Positions 1 through 8,595 of a stretch of DNA of 64,000 nt are shown here, one piece after another. Where the stretch lies: contig NZ_LR134365.1 of assembly GCF_900637305.1 (NCBI RefSeq), forward strand, positions 217,001-281,000. The letters run 5' to 3'. This DNA is from Cardiobacterium hominis (GTDB taxonomy: Bacteria > Pseudomonadota > Gammaproteobacteria > Cardiobacteriales > Cardiobacteriaceae). A model generated the notes under the pieces. It did no database searches. It was not told the origin of the DNA and saw only the letters and a program-made list of their open reading frames with translations. The position numbers and the translations under genes were made by a program. Numbering within the stretch: position 1 is the first letter of the stretch; each line of letters starts with the position of its first letter.

Positions 1-1530
1 TTGGGCGAGTTCGTTCAGCAGTTTGTTGTCAAGCGGGACGCCAAGGCGGCGGCTTTCGCGCTCCAGCATTTCTTGTCCGGCCTGGACGCTTTTTTCTTTT
101 TCGAGTTTTTTGAAGTAGCTGCGGACTTTGGCTTTGGCGCGCGCGCTTTGCAGGTAGCCGAGGTGGTCGTTCAGCCAGTCGCGGCTGGGGTTGGCTTCTT
201 TTTGGGTGAGGATTTCAACGCTGTCGCCGTTTTTCAGCGCGGTGGTGAGCGGCACGATTTGTCCGTTCACTTTGGCGCCGCGGCAGCAGTGACCGAGCTG
301 GGTGTGGATGTGGTAGGCAAAGTCCAGCGGCGTCGCGCCTTCGGGCAGGTCAACCACGCGCCCCTGCGGCGAGACGGCGTAAACGCGGTCGCGGAAGGCT
401 TCGTTTTTGAATTGGTCGAAGACGACGTCGCCGCGGTTGTGGTCGCCGCTTTCGATCATGCGCCGCAGCCACTCGATTTGTTGTTCGAATTGTTTGCTGT
501 GGCGCACGCCTTTTTCTTTGTAGAGCCAGTGCGCGGCGACGCCAAGCTCGGCGTGTTCGTGCATTTTGCTGGTGCGGATTTGTACTTCGATGACGCGGTT
601 TTCCGGGCCGATGAGCGAGGTGTGCAGTGATTGGTAGCCGTTGGCTTTGGGGTGGGCGATGTAGTCGTCGAATTCTTCGGCGATGGGTTGCCACAGTTCG
701 TTCACGACTGACAGGGTGTGGTAGCAGTCGGCCTCGTTTTCGACTTCAACGCGCACGGCGCGAATGTCGTTTAACTGCTCAAAGCGCAGGCCTTTGCGCT
801 TCATTTTCAGGTAGATGCTGTTGATGTGTTTGACGCGGCCGTAGAGGCGTTTGACGGTGACACCGGCGTCGGCAAGTTTGTAGCGCAAGAGGTCGATGAT
901 GCGCGCGATGTAGCGCTCGCGGTCAACGCGCTTGCCTTCGAGTTCGCCGGAGATTTCCTGGTAGATGTCCGGCTCGAGGACGCGCAGGGCGCGGTCTTCG
1001 AGTTCCCATTTGAGTTGGGCGATGCCGAGGCGGTTGGCAAGCGGTGCCAGCAGGTCGCGGGTTTGCAGGGCAAGGCGCTGCTGTTCGGCGGCGGTGTAGC
1101 GGCTGAGGTCGCGCATGAGGACGACTTGCAGCGCGAGTTTCAAGATGACGGCGCGCATGTCGCTCGCCATCGCCAGGAGCATTTTGCGCAGGCGTTCGAG
1201 GTCGCTTTGTTCTTGTTCGTGCAGGTGGTCGATGAGGGAGAGGTCGTCCAGCGCTTGCAGGAGCGGGGTCGCGTTTTTGCAGGGGGTTTCTGCGAGCGCT
1301 TCGGCGTCGAGGTGTTTTTTCCGCCACGGCGCGACGAGGAGCCCCGCGGCGAGCAGGCTGGCGTCGCCGCGCAGGTCGAGCAGGAGTTTGATGAGCATCT
1401 GGCTGCGTTCGTCCGGCGGGGTCGGGGTTTGGGCGGCCAATTCCCAGGCGGCGGCGATGAGTTCACGCGCGGCGGTGTCGGTGTAGTGTTCTTGGGCGCT
1501 GATGAGCCAGGCGGGGTGGGTGGTGTTCAT
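1..1530 (-). CDS. relA: RelA, ribosome-associated (p)ppGpp synthetase (C-terminus beyond window)
   Basis: Makes (p)ppGpp from GTP/GDP and ATP on stalled ribosomes during amino-acid starvation. The first 510 codons are present; the usual length is near 740, so the C-terminal regulatory part lies outside. The N-terminal pseudo-hydrolase domain (about residues 1-200) has no His-Asp pair, which separates RelA from SpoT. The synthetase domain begins at GRVKH (about 231) and carries DYIAHPKANGYQSLHT and the catalytic EVQIRT, followed by HEHAELGVAAHW. A TGS domain starts at VYAVSPQGRVVDLPEGATP. The start at 1528-1530 gives the usual N-terminus. A TATAAT hexamer at 1585-1590 (minus) is a candidate -10 box without a good -35. 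The family call is secure. Confidence 0.95.
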   Translation of the reverse strand, partial: MNTTHPAWLISAQEHYTDTAARELIAAAWELAAQTPTPPDERSQMLIKLLLDLRGDASLLAAGLLVAPWRKKHLDAEALAETPCKNATPLLQALDDLSLIDHLHEQEQSDLERLRKMLLAMASDMRAVILKLALQVVLMRDLSRYTAAEQQRLALQTRDLLAPLANRLGIAQLKWELEDRALRVLEPDIYQEISGELEGKRVDRERYIARIIDLLRYKLADAGVTVKRLYGRVKHINSIYLKMKRKGLRFEQLNDIRAVRVEVENEADCYHTLSVVNELWQPIAEEFDDYIAHPKANGYQSLHTSLIGPENRVIEVQIRTSKMHEHAELGVAAHWLYKEKGVRHSKQFEQQIEWLRRMIESGDHNRGDVVFDQFKNEAFRDRVYAVSPQGRVVDLPEGATPLDFAYHIHTQLGHCCRGAKVNGQIVPLTTALKNGDSVEILTQKEANPSRDWLNDHLGYLQSARAKAKVRSYFKKLEKEKSVQAGQEMLERESRRLGVPLDNKLLNELAQ

Positions 1531-1596
1531 GGGTTTTGGTGGTTGGCAGATTGTTTACATTCGGGGCACAATTAGTGTATGTAAATTATAACGTGT

Positions 1597-2649
1597 TCAA
1601 CGCACTTGAGTTCCTGGTAGCGGCAGGGTGAGTGTCTGTACACCTTGCTGCGTTGGCAGCAGGTCAATGTATAGGAATGCGCCGTCGCTGCGTATTCCCT
1701 CCGGCAAATGCGCCGGGTCGCGCAATACGGCAAAAGCCGCAAGGTAGCGGTTTGCGTTTAGCAGGCGCGCTTGGTAATCGCGCATTGAGGTGAGTCTGCA
1801 CAAGCCGTTCAGCGGGGAGCAGAAGTCAAATACGGGATGCGGGGATGGCACAGCGGCCTCGCCGCGCGCGACCGCTGCCAGCAGTTCCGGCGCAGCGTAG
1901 CGAGTAAAGGCGCGAATGAAGTAGCGGGGTATATGCCGCATTGCAAATGAATAGGTTGCTGTTATCCAATCGCCATACACCTCTATTTCGCCCGACATGA
2001 AAAAGCGCCATTCGCCATACATCTGCGCCGCTAGCGCCAGTTGCGTGTTTGCCAGCGGCTGTAATTCGCCGCACGCTGGAGGTAGTGGTGTATTCGCGGG
2101 CAGCTCTGCTCGCATCGCCGCCAGCAGGCGCACGTTCTGCTCAAGCAGCGCCACGCCCAGCATGGAATCCAGCAGCAGGTTGTCGCTCAACAGCAAACGC
2201 CGCCCGATAACCGCCGTATCACACGCCGATTGCAGCGCCGCTTCTTGTTTGCCGCTGACAAAGCGGAAGGCATTAATTTCGCGCAGAGCAAAGAGGCGCG
2301 TAAATTTCGGTAAATTTTCAATGCTTGCCGCGCGGCGGAAATGGGTAAAGCGCAGCAACAGCGGCAAATCCGGCTGCAACGCGGCACGTTCTGCCGCAGG
2401 TAATGTCTGCCACAATGACAAGTTTTTCCACGCAACAGCGAGCGGCTCCGCTTCATCTCGCTCCATGCGTGGAATTTCCGACGGCAATGATGCTGTAGCC
2501 TCCAGCGTCGCCGTCAACGTGGCAAAACCGCTTGCGCCGCTGACCGGCGTGCGGGCGTTTTGCAACAGGGCAAGGTCGACAGGGGCTGGCGTGGAGAGTA
2601 TGCAGAATGATGCGAGTAAGGCGGAAAGGGTGAGGATTGAAGCAAGCAT
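1597..2649 (-). CDS. Unknown exported protein, 350 aa
   Basis: I do not recognise this family. The first 20 or so residues (MLASILTLSALLASFCIL) form a hydrophobic signal peptide or membrane anchor; the rest looks soluble and Leu/Ala-rich and probably helical, with one short hydrophobic stretch near the middle. Cysteines at about 142 (SACDTAV), 193 (PPACGEL) and 276/284 (FDFCSPLNGLCRL) could form disulfides in the periplasm. It lies between pepN, from which a terminator separates it, and relA 66 bases downstream, so it may share a transcript with relA. No strong ribosome binding site precedes the chosen start. The long open frame with an export signal argues that it is real. Confidence 0.7.
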   Translation of the reverse strand: MLASILTLSALLASFCILSTPAPVDLALLQNARTPVSGASGFATLTATLEATASLPSEIPRMERDEAEPLAVAWKNLSLWQTLPAAERAALQPDLPLLLRFTHFRRAASIENLPKFTRLFALREINAFRFVSGKQEAALQSACDTAVIGRRLLLSDNLLLDSMLGVALLEQNVRLLAAMRAELPANTPLPPACGELQPLANTQLALAAQMYGEWRFFMSGEIEVYGDWITATYSFAMRHIPRYFIRAFTRYAAPELLAAVARGEAAVPSPHPVFDFCSPLNGLCRLTSMRDYQARLLNANRYLAAFAVLRDPAHLPEGIRSDGAFLYIDLLPTQQGVQTLTLPLPGTQVR

Positions 2650-2688
2650 GATGGTTGGCGCTATGTTCCTGCATCTACGTTAAAAAAT

Positions 2689-2706
2689 GGTGCGCCGAGG
2701 CGCACC
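2689..2706 (-). terminator. Rho-independent terminator of pepN
   Basis: Just after the pepN stop, read on the minus strand, GGTGCGCC-TC-GGCGCACC is followed by ATTTTTT. The same 18-bp palindrome type recurs at 44388 and 44434, so it may be a dispersed repeat used as a terminator. Confidence 0.8.
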
Positions 2707-2713
2707 TTGTTTT

Positions 2714-5359
2714 TTATTGCAGGCCGCGTTGCAGGCGTTCTAGCACTTCGCGCACGTCCACGCTGATGTTTTCCACGGCGGCAAGCGCCTCCAGTTCGGC
2801 GCGCACTATGGCTTTGCGCGCGTCGTCCATGCGGCTGACGATGGCGTAGCCGTTCAGCATTCTCGCCGCGATTTGCGGGTTGCTGAGGAGGACGCGGCGG
2901 ATTTGCCCGGCGGCGAAGCGGTAGCCGCTGCCGTCTTCGGCGTGGAAAACGGCGGGGTTTTGTTGCATCAGGGTGCTGACCAGCGCGCGGAAGCGGTTGG
3001 GGTTGTCCGGGTGAAATTCGGCGTCTTCGGCGAGCGCCGTGATACGCGCCAGTGCGCCTTCGCTTTCGTCTTTGGCCTGCACCGCAAACCATTTGTCCAC
3101 CACCAGCGGCAGGGCGCGGTAGCGCTCCAGGAAGTCGGCAAGCGCTGTTTCGCGGTGCGCGTCGTGCTGGCAGTTGAGTGCGAGCAGGGCGTTCATGCGC
3201 GTGGTCATGTTGTCGGCGTTTTGGTATTCGGCCAGCAGTTGTTGGCGGAAGGGTTCGTCTTCAAAGAGCGCCAGGGTTTTTTCGGCCAAGCCGCGCAGTT
3301 TGCGGATGCCCGCGTCTTTGACGTTGTATTTGGGCGATGCTGCGACGGGCGCGGTTTCGAGCCAGTCCATCCAGTTGCGCCGCATTTTCAGCGCGAGGAT
3401 GCGCACGATGCGGTCGTGCGCGGCAATGGCGGCGCTCATGTTCACCGGGTCGGGCAGGGTGTTGAGCAGGGTGTTGAGCGCCGGGATTTCGAGCAGCAGT
3501 GCTTTTTCGGCTTCGCTGCGTTTGTCGTGCGCCAGCACCGCCTGCATGATGTCGTACAGGGCGGCGCTGTTTTCGCGCAGTTCGCGCGGTTTTTTCAGTG
3601 CCTGTTCGAAGAGGCGGCGGTAGAGGATTTGCATGGCTTCGAAGCGGGCGAAGCCATCCGGCGCGTGCGAGACGATGGCGGCGAGTTCGTCGTTGTCGTA
3701 GCGGTGCTGGTAATAGACGGGCGCGGAGAAGTTTTGCAGCAAGACCGGGATGAGGTCGGCATCTGCCCGCTCGAAGGTCCAGGTGGCACTGTTTTTTTCG
3801 AGGAGCAGGGTTTGTTCGTAGTTGCCGTCGGCGAAGCGGTAGAGGCGGCCGCTGCGGTTGATGAGCGCGAGGCGGATGGGGATGACCAGCGGGCGCGGCG
3901 GGGTGACGGCTTCGATGTCTTGCATGGCGGCGACGGTGAAGCTGCGTTCGTGCTGGTTCCAGGAGGAGGTGAAGGTGATTTTCGGCGTGCCGCGGGTGGT
4001 GTACCAGTGGAAGAACTGGCCGGTGAAGTCGTATTCGCCGCCGTCGCTCATGGCTTGCGCGAAGTCTTCAATGCGCACCGCCTGGCCGTCGTGGCGCTCG
4101 ATGTAGCGTTTCATGCCTTGTTGGAAGGCGACTTCGCCCAGTACGGTGTGGTACATGCGGATGATTTCCGCGCCTTTTTCGTACACGGTCGCGGTGTAGA
4201 AGTTGTCGATGGCGGCGTATTCTTGCGGCTGCACCGGGTGGCTCATGGGACCTGCATCTTCCGGGAATTGCATGGCGCGCAGGCGGATAACGTCACCGAT
4301 GCGCTCCAGCGAGCGTTCGCCCAGGTCGGCGGAGAATTCTTGGTCGCGGAAGACGGTTAGCCCTTCTTTGAGCGAGAGCTGGAACCAGTCGCGGCAGGTG
4401 ACGCGGTTGCCCGTCCAGTTGTGAAAGTATTCGTGGCCGATGACGGCGCGGATGCCGTGGTAGTCTTCGTCGGTCGCGGTGTCGGTGTCGGCCAGCACGA
4501 AGCGGGTGTTGAAGATGTTGAGCGATTTGTTTTCCATCGCCCCCATGTTGAAGTCGCTGATGGCGACGATGTTGAATTGTTTGAGGTCGTAAGAGAGGCC
4601 GAAGCGTTCTTCGTCCCAGTGGATGGCGTCAATCAGCGATTGCATGGCGAACGCGGTCTGGTTGATAAAGGCCGGTTCGGTGTAGAGGTTGAGGCTGATT
4701 TTTTTGCCTTTGGGCGTGGTGATGCGGCGGCTGACTTGCGCCAGGTTGCCCGCAACCAGCGCGAAGAGGTAGCTCGGCTTGGGATGCGGGTCGTACCACT
4801 GCGCGTAGTGGCGGCCGCCGGGCAGTTCGCCCTGCCCTTCCGGGTTGCCGTTGGAGAGCAGCACCGGGCAGGTTTTTTGGTCGGCTTCGATGCGCACGCG
4901 GTAGGTGGCAAGCACGTCCGGGCGGTCCAGCGTCGGCGTGATGCGGCGGAAGCCTTCGGCTTCGCATTGGGTGCAGTAGATGCCGTTGGAGCGGTAGAGG
5001 CCGGAGAGTTCTTTGTTGTCGTCCGGTTTAAGGCGCACCACGGTGTGCAGGCTGAAGCTGTCGGCGACGTTCTTCAACAGCAACTGCGCGCCGTCGTATT
5101 CGTACTCCGCTGCGTCAAGTGCTTTGCCGTTGATTTCGATGAGGTCAAAGGCGAGATGCTCGGCATGAAGCGCCACGTGTTTGTCCTGCGGCAGTTCCCA
5201 GCCGCTTTCGTCGTGGCTCGGCTGGCTGCGCACGATTTTCTGCACATGGCTGACCACGACTTCGCCATGGTTTTGCAGTTCGAATTTGATTTCGTGGTGT
5301 TTGACCGTGAAGGCTGGCGGTTGGTAGTCCGCCAGTCGGATGGTGTTCAGTGCCGTCAT
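2714..5359 (-). CDS. pepN: Aminopeptidase N (M1 zinc metallopeptidase)
   Basis: Cytosolic aminopeptidase that removes N-terminal residues from peptides late in protein turnover. The M1 signatures are intact: GAMEN exopeptidase motif near residue 275 and the zinc site HEYFHNWTGNRVT near 310 with the downstream Glu in LKEGLTVFRDQEFS. Length (881 aa) fits the PepN subfamily (about 870), including the C-terminal helical domain. It starts 27 bases after the maeB stop, so the two are probably cotranscribed, and ends at a clear hairpin terminator. Nothing looks damaged. Confidence 0.97.
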   Translation of the reverse strand: MTALNTIRLADYQPPAFTVKHHEIKFELQNHGEVVVSHVQKIVRSQPSHDESGWELPQDKHVALHAEHLAFDLIEINGKALDAAEYEYDGAQLLLKNVADSFSLHTVVRLKPDDNKELSGLYRSNGIYCTQCEAEGFRRITPTLDRPDVLATYRVRIEADQKTCPVLLSNGNPEGQGELPGGRHYAQWYDPHPKPSYLFALVAGNLAQVSRRITTPKGKKISLNLYTEPAFINQTAFAMQSLIDAIHWDEERFGLSYDLKQFNIVAISDFNMGAMENKSLNIFNTRFVLADTDTATDEDYHGIRAVIGHEYFHNWTGNRVTCRDWFQLSLKEGLTVFRDQEFSADLGERSLERIGDVIRLRAMQFPEDAGPMSHPVQPQEYAAIDNFYTATVYEKGAEIIRMYHTVLGEVAFQQGMKRYIERHDGQAVRIEDFAQAMSDGGEYDFTGQFFHWYTTRGTPKITFTSSWNQHERSFTVAAMQDIEAVTPPRPLVIPIRLALINRSGRLYRFADGNYEQTLLLEKNSATWTFERADADLIPVLLQNFSAPVYYQHRYDNDELAAIVSHAPDGFARFEAMQILYRRLFEQALKKPRELRENSAALYDIMQAVLAHDKRSEAEKALLLEIPALNTLLNTLPDPVNMSAAIAAHDRIVRILALKMRRNWMDWLETAPVAASPKYNVKDAGIRKLRGLAEKTLALFEDEPFRQQLLAEYQNADNMTTRMNALLALNCQHDAHRETALADFLERYRALPLVVDKWFAVQAKDESEGALARITALAEDAEFHPDNPNRFRALVSTLMQQNPAVFHAEDGSGYRFAAGQIRRVLLSNPQIAARMLNGYAIVSRMDDARKAIVRAELEALAAVENISVDVREVLERLQRGLQ

Positions 5360-5386
5360 CTCGCTCCGTCCGTGATGGGTTGAGGG

Positions 5387-7672
5387 TTAGTGGGTCTGGT
5401 TTTTCGCCATTTGTGCTTCAACGACGGCGACCGCCGCCATGTTGATGATGCGGCGGGTGGTGGCGTTGTTGGTCAGCACGTGTACCGGCGCGTCCACACC
5501 GAGCAGCATCGGCCCGACCATGGTGGCGTCGGTAGCGGCTTTCAGCAGGTTGAGGCTGATGTTGCCCGCGTCCAGGTTCGGCATAATGAGCAGATTCGCC
5601 ATACCTTGCAGGCGGTTGCCGGGGAAGACTTCCTGGCGCAGCTGCTCAATCAGCGCGTAGTCCGCCTTCATCTCGCCTTCGATTTCCAGATCGGGGCGAC
5701 GCGCGCGGATTTTGGCGAGCGCGGCGTGCATGTGTCTGGCGCTCGGCAGGTCGGCGCGGGTGCCGAAGTTGGACGCCGACAGCAACGCGACTTTCGGCGT
5801 GATGCCGAACATTTCCACCGCTTTGGCGGCGTGCAGGGTGATGGCGGTCAGCTCGTCGGCGTTCGGGTTTTCATGTACCTGGGTGTCGGTGATGAAAATC
5901 GCGCCTTTCGGCGTCAGCATCAGGCTGAGCGCGGCCGGTTGTGTCATGTCGTCATGCAGGCCAAAGACGCCGCGCACGCGGCGCAGGTGGCGGTCGTAAC
6001 GGCCAATCACGCCGCAAAGCATGGTGTCGGCATAGCCGAGTTTGACCAGCATCGCGGCGAGCGTCGTCGGGCGGGTGTTCATCTGTACCCGCGCTTCCGC
6101 CGGGTCAATGCCCTCGCGCGCGCGCAGCTCGTGGTAGGTGCGCCAGCATTCTTCATAATGCGGGTTGTTCATCGGCTCAATCAGCTGCACGTCTTTATCC
6201 AGATCGAGTTGCAGATGGTTTTCGGCGAGACGCTCTTCGATACGTTTGCGCCGGCCGATGAGAATCGGCTTGGCGATGCCTTCCTGCATACAGGCGATGG
6301 CAGCGCGGATGACGCGCACATCTTCGCCCTCGGCAAAGGCGACGCGCAGCGGGTTGGCACGGGCGCGCTCAATAATTGGCTTCATCGCAAAAGCGCTCTT
6401 GTTAAAGAGCAACGCCAGTTTCTCCTGATATTCGCGGAGGTTTTCAATCGGACGGCGGGCGACGCCGCTTTCCATCGCCGCCTTGGCAACCGCAACCGGA
6501 ATGGTGGAAATCAGGCGCGGGTCAAACGGTTTGGGGATGACGTAATCCTTGCCGTAAACGAGCGCCTGCCCGCCATAAGCGGCCATGACTTCCTCGCCGG
6601 CAGGCGACTGGGCAAGATCGGCGATGGCATACACCGCCGCCATTTTCATCGCCTCATTGATAGTGGTCGCGCCCACATCGAGCGCGCCACGGAACAAGTA
6701 AGGGAAGCAGAGAACGTTATTGACCTGGTTCGGATAATCCGAGCGGCCGGTGGCAACAATCGCGTCATCGCGTACCTTATGCACCTCCTCCGGCATGATT
6801 TCCGGCACCGGGTTGGCGAGCGCCAGCACCAGCGGTTTCGCCGCCATCGTCTGCACCATCTCGCCGGTGAGCAGTCCCGCTTGCGAAACGCCGAGGAAGA
6901 CATCCGCGCCAGAGAGCGCTTCCGCGAGGCTGCGCGCTTCCGTCTTGGCGACAAACTCCGCCTTGCGTCCGTCGAGCTTGCCGGGGCGGCCTTCATAAAT
7001 CGGCCCCTTGGAATCGCAGACGATGATGTGCTCCTTCTTCACGCCCAGATTCACAAACATATCCAGACACGCCATACCCGCCGCGCCCGCGCCAGAGGCG
7101 ACCACGCGCACCTGGGCGATGTCCTTGTCCTGCAAGCGCAATGCGTTGATGAGCGCCGCCGAGGCAATAATCGCGGTGCCGTGTTGGTCGTCGTGGAAAA
7201 CCGGGATGTTCATCCGCTCCTTGAGGCGGTTTTCAATTTCAAAACATTCCGGCGCCTTGATGTCTTCCAGGTTGATACCGCCAAACGTCGGCTCCAGCGC
7301 GGCGACCGCTTCGATAAACTTCTCCGGGTCGGCCTGATCCACTTCGATATCAAACACATCAATCCCGGCAAACTTCTTGAACAGCACGCCCTTGCCTTCC
7401 ATGACGGGCTTGCCGGCGAGTGCGCCGATATTACCGAGTCCCAGCACCGCCGAGCCGTTGGAAATCACCGCCACCAAATTGGCGCGTGAAGTGAGAAAGT
7501 CCGCTTGCAGCGGATCGGCCTCAATCGCCTGACAGGCAAACGCAACCCCCGGAGAATAGGCCAGTGACAAATCACGTTGATTGTCCAGCGCCTTGGTCGG
7601 CGTTACCGAGACCTTGCCCGCAGTCGGAAAGCGGTGATAACGCAGGGCTTCTTCCTTCAAAGAATCGCTCAT
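5387..7672 (-). CDS. maeB: NADP-type malic enzyme fused to phosphotransacetylase-like domain
   Basis: Oxidative decarboxylation of malate to pyruvate, giving NADPH. The N-terminal malic domain (to about 160) holds [10 protein letters not shown], then [20 protein letters not shown] and [15 protein letters not shown]; the dinucleotide site [16 protein letters not shown] follows near 190. From about 430 to 755 there is a phosphate acetyl/butyryl-transferase domain ([36 protein letters not shown]), regulatory in MaeB enzymes. The length of 761 aa matches MaeB. The N-terminal half uses C/A-ending codons less than the middle, part of the within-gene composition shifts noted in the findings. Confidence 0.95.
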   Translation of the reverse strand: MSDSLKEEALRYHRFPTAGKVSVTPTKALDNQRDLSLAYSPGVAFACQAIEADPLQADFLTSRANLVAVISNGSAVLGLGNIGALAGKPVMEGKGVLFKKFAGIDVFDIEVDQADPEKFIEAVAALEPTFGGINLEDIKAPECFEIENRLKERMNIPVFHDDQHGTAIIASAALINALRLQDKDIAQVRVVASGAGAAGMACLDMFVNLGVKKEHIIVCDSKGPIYEGRPGKLDGRKAEFVAKTEARSLAEALSGADVFLGVSQAGLLTGEMVQTMAAKPLVLALANPVPEIMPEEVHKVRDDAIVATGRSDYPNQVNNVLCFPYLFRGALDVGATTINEAMKMAAVYAIADLAQSPAGEEVMAAYGGQALVYGKDYVIPKPFDPRLISTIPVAVAKAAMESGVARRPIENLREYQEKLALLFNKSAFAMKPIIERARANPLRVAFAEGEDVRVIRAAIACMQEGIAKPILIGRRKRIEERLAENHLQLDLDKDVQLIEPMNNPHYEECWRTYHELRAREGIDPAEARVQMNTRPTTLAAMLVKLGYADTMLCGVIGRYDRHLRRVRGVFGLHDDMTQPAALSLMLTPKGAIFITDTQVHENPNADELTAITLHAAKAVEMFGITPKVALLSASNFGTRADLPSARHMHAALAKIRARRPDLEIEGEMKADYALIEQLRQEVFPGNRLQGMANLLIMPNLDAGNISLNLLKAATDATMVGPMLLGVDAPVHVLTNNATTRRIINMAAVAVVEAQMAKNQTH

Positions 7673-7744
7673 GATGAAAAACTCCGTAGGTTGCGAAAAA
7701 GTTGCGTCAGTTTAACAGAAAGCCACAAACACGGGTGTCGGTTT

Positions 7745-8476
7745 TCAGGAAAAAAGCCGCTGCCGCCGCGCTTCAAACAGCATCACGCCGCAGGCGACCG
7801 ACACGTTCAGACTCTCCATCCCTTCCGCCATCGGAATCTGCACGAGAAAATCGCATTGCTCGCGCAGGCCGTGGCGGATGCCCTCGCCTTCGTTGCCGAC
7901 AATGACGGCAAGCGGCACGGTGAGGTCGGTCGCATAGAGCGACTGCGCCGCCCCGCCCGCGCCGCCGACCACCCAGATGCCCTGGCGCTGCATCCGCTCC
8001 ACCTCGCGCCGCAGGTTGCTGACGCGGAACAGCGGCAGGATTTCCGTCGCACCACAGGCGACCTTTTCCACCACTGGCGTCACATCCGCCGCGCGGCTGT
8101 TGGGAATCAGCACCGCGTGCACGCCCGCCGCCGCCGCGCTGCGCAGGCAGGCGCCGAGGTTGTGCGGGTCCTGAATGCTGTCCAGCACGAGCAGCAGCGG
8201 CTTTTCCACGCCGGCGATGGCATCCGCCCAGTCCGCCGCCTGGCCGCGCGCCTCGCTCACTGCTGCCACACCCTGATGGCGCACGCCGGGCAGCATCATT
8301 TCAATTTCATACAGCGCGACTGTCTCGACCGGCACGCCGCGCGCCTGCGCCTCTCCCACCAGCGCAGTGAGGTTTTTCGATTTTTTGTTATCGGCGACAT
8401 AGAGGCGCAAGACATGACCGTCTGCCAGTAATTGCTGCACGGTGTGAATGCCGCCGCTGATTTTTTCACGTTTCAT
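7745..8476 (-). CDS. rlmB: 23S rRNA 2'-O-ribose guanosine methyltransferase RlmB
   Basis: SPOUT-class (TrmH family) enzyme that methylates G2251 in the 23S rRNA peptidyl-transferase region using S-adenosylmethionine. The N-terminal substrate-binding part (to about 80) is followed by motif 1 LDSIQDPHNLGACLRSA near 118, then IVGNEGEGI (motif 2) and IPMAEGMESLNVSVACGV (motif 3), the knotted SAM-binding region. At 243 aa it has the family length. It follows rnr on the same strand, the same order as in enterobacteria, where rnr and rlmB (yjfH) are neighbours. Confidence 0.96.
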   Translation of the reverse strand: MKREKISGGIHTVQQLLADGHVLRLYVADNKKSKNLTALVGEAQARGVPVETVALYEIEMMLPGVRHQGVAAVSEARGQAADWADAIAGVEKPLLLVLDSIQDPHNLGACLRSAAAAGVHAVLIPNSRAADVTPVVEKVACGATEILPLFRVSNLRREVERMQRQGIWVVGGAGGAAQSLYATDLTVPLAVIVGNEGEGIRHGLREQCDFLVQIPMAEGMESLNVSVACGVMLFEARRQRLFS

Positions 8477-8503
8477 AAGGACTCCAGATGAGAAAGAAAG
8501 AAG

Positions 8504-8540
8504 CCCTCCCGCGCCGCATGAATTTCAGGGCGGGGGAGGG
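8504..8540 (-). terminator. Possible weak terminator between rnr and rlmB
   Basis: CCCTCCC at 8504-8510 pairs with GGGAGGG at 8534-8540 across a 23-base loop; on the minus strand a pyrimidine-rich CTTTCTTTCTC follows. It resembles the CCCTCCC/GGGAGGG hairpins scattered elsewhere in the window. Function uncertain. Confidence 0.35.
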
Positions 8541-8595
8541 TTTGTAGCGAGTGGCACCGGCGAATGTATTATCCGTACCCATGCCCTCCCGGGTG

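Noticed and set aside
5390-7489. Long plus-strand open frame opposite maeB (699 codons)
   Set aside because: High-G+C shadow of a perfectly conserved gene; Arg/His/Gly-rich translation without motifs. Similar shadows opposite alaS (17895-20327), ilvD (12443-14329), putA (29899-32124) and mscK (41408-43459) are rejected for the same reason.
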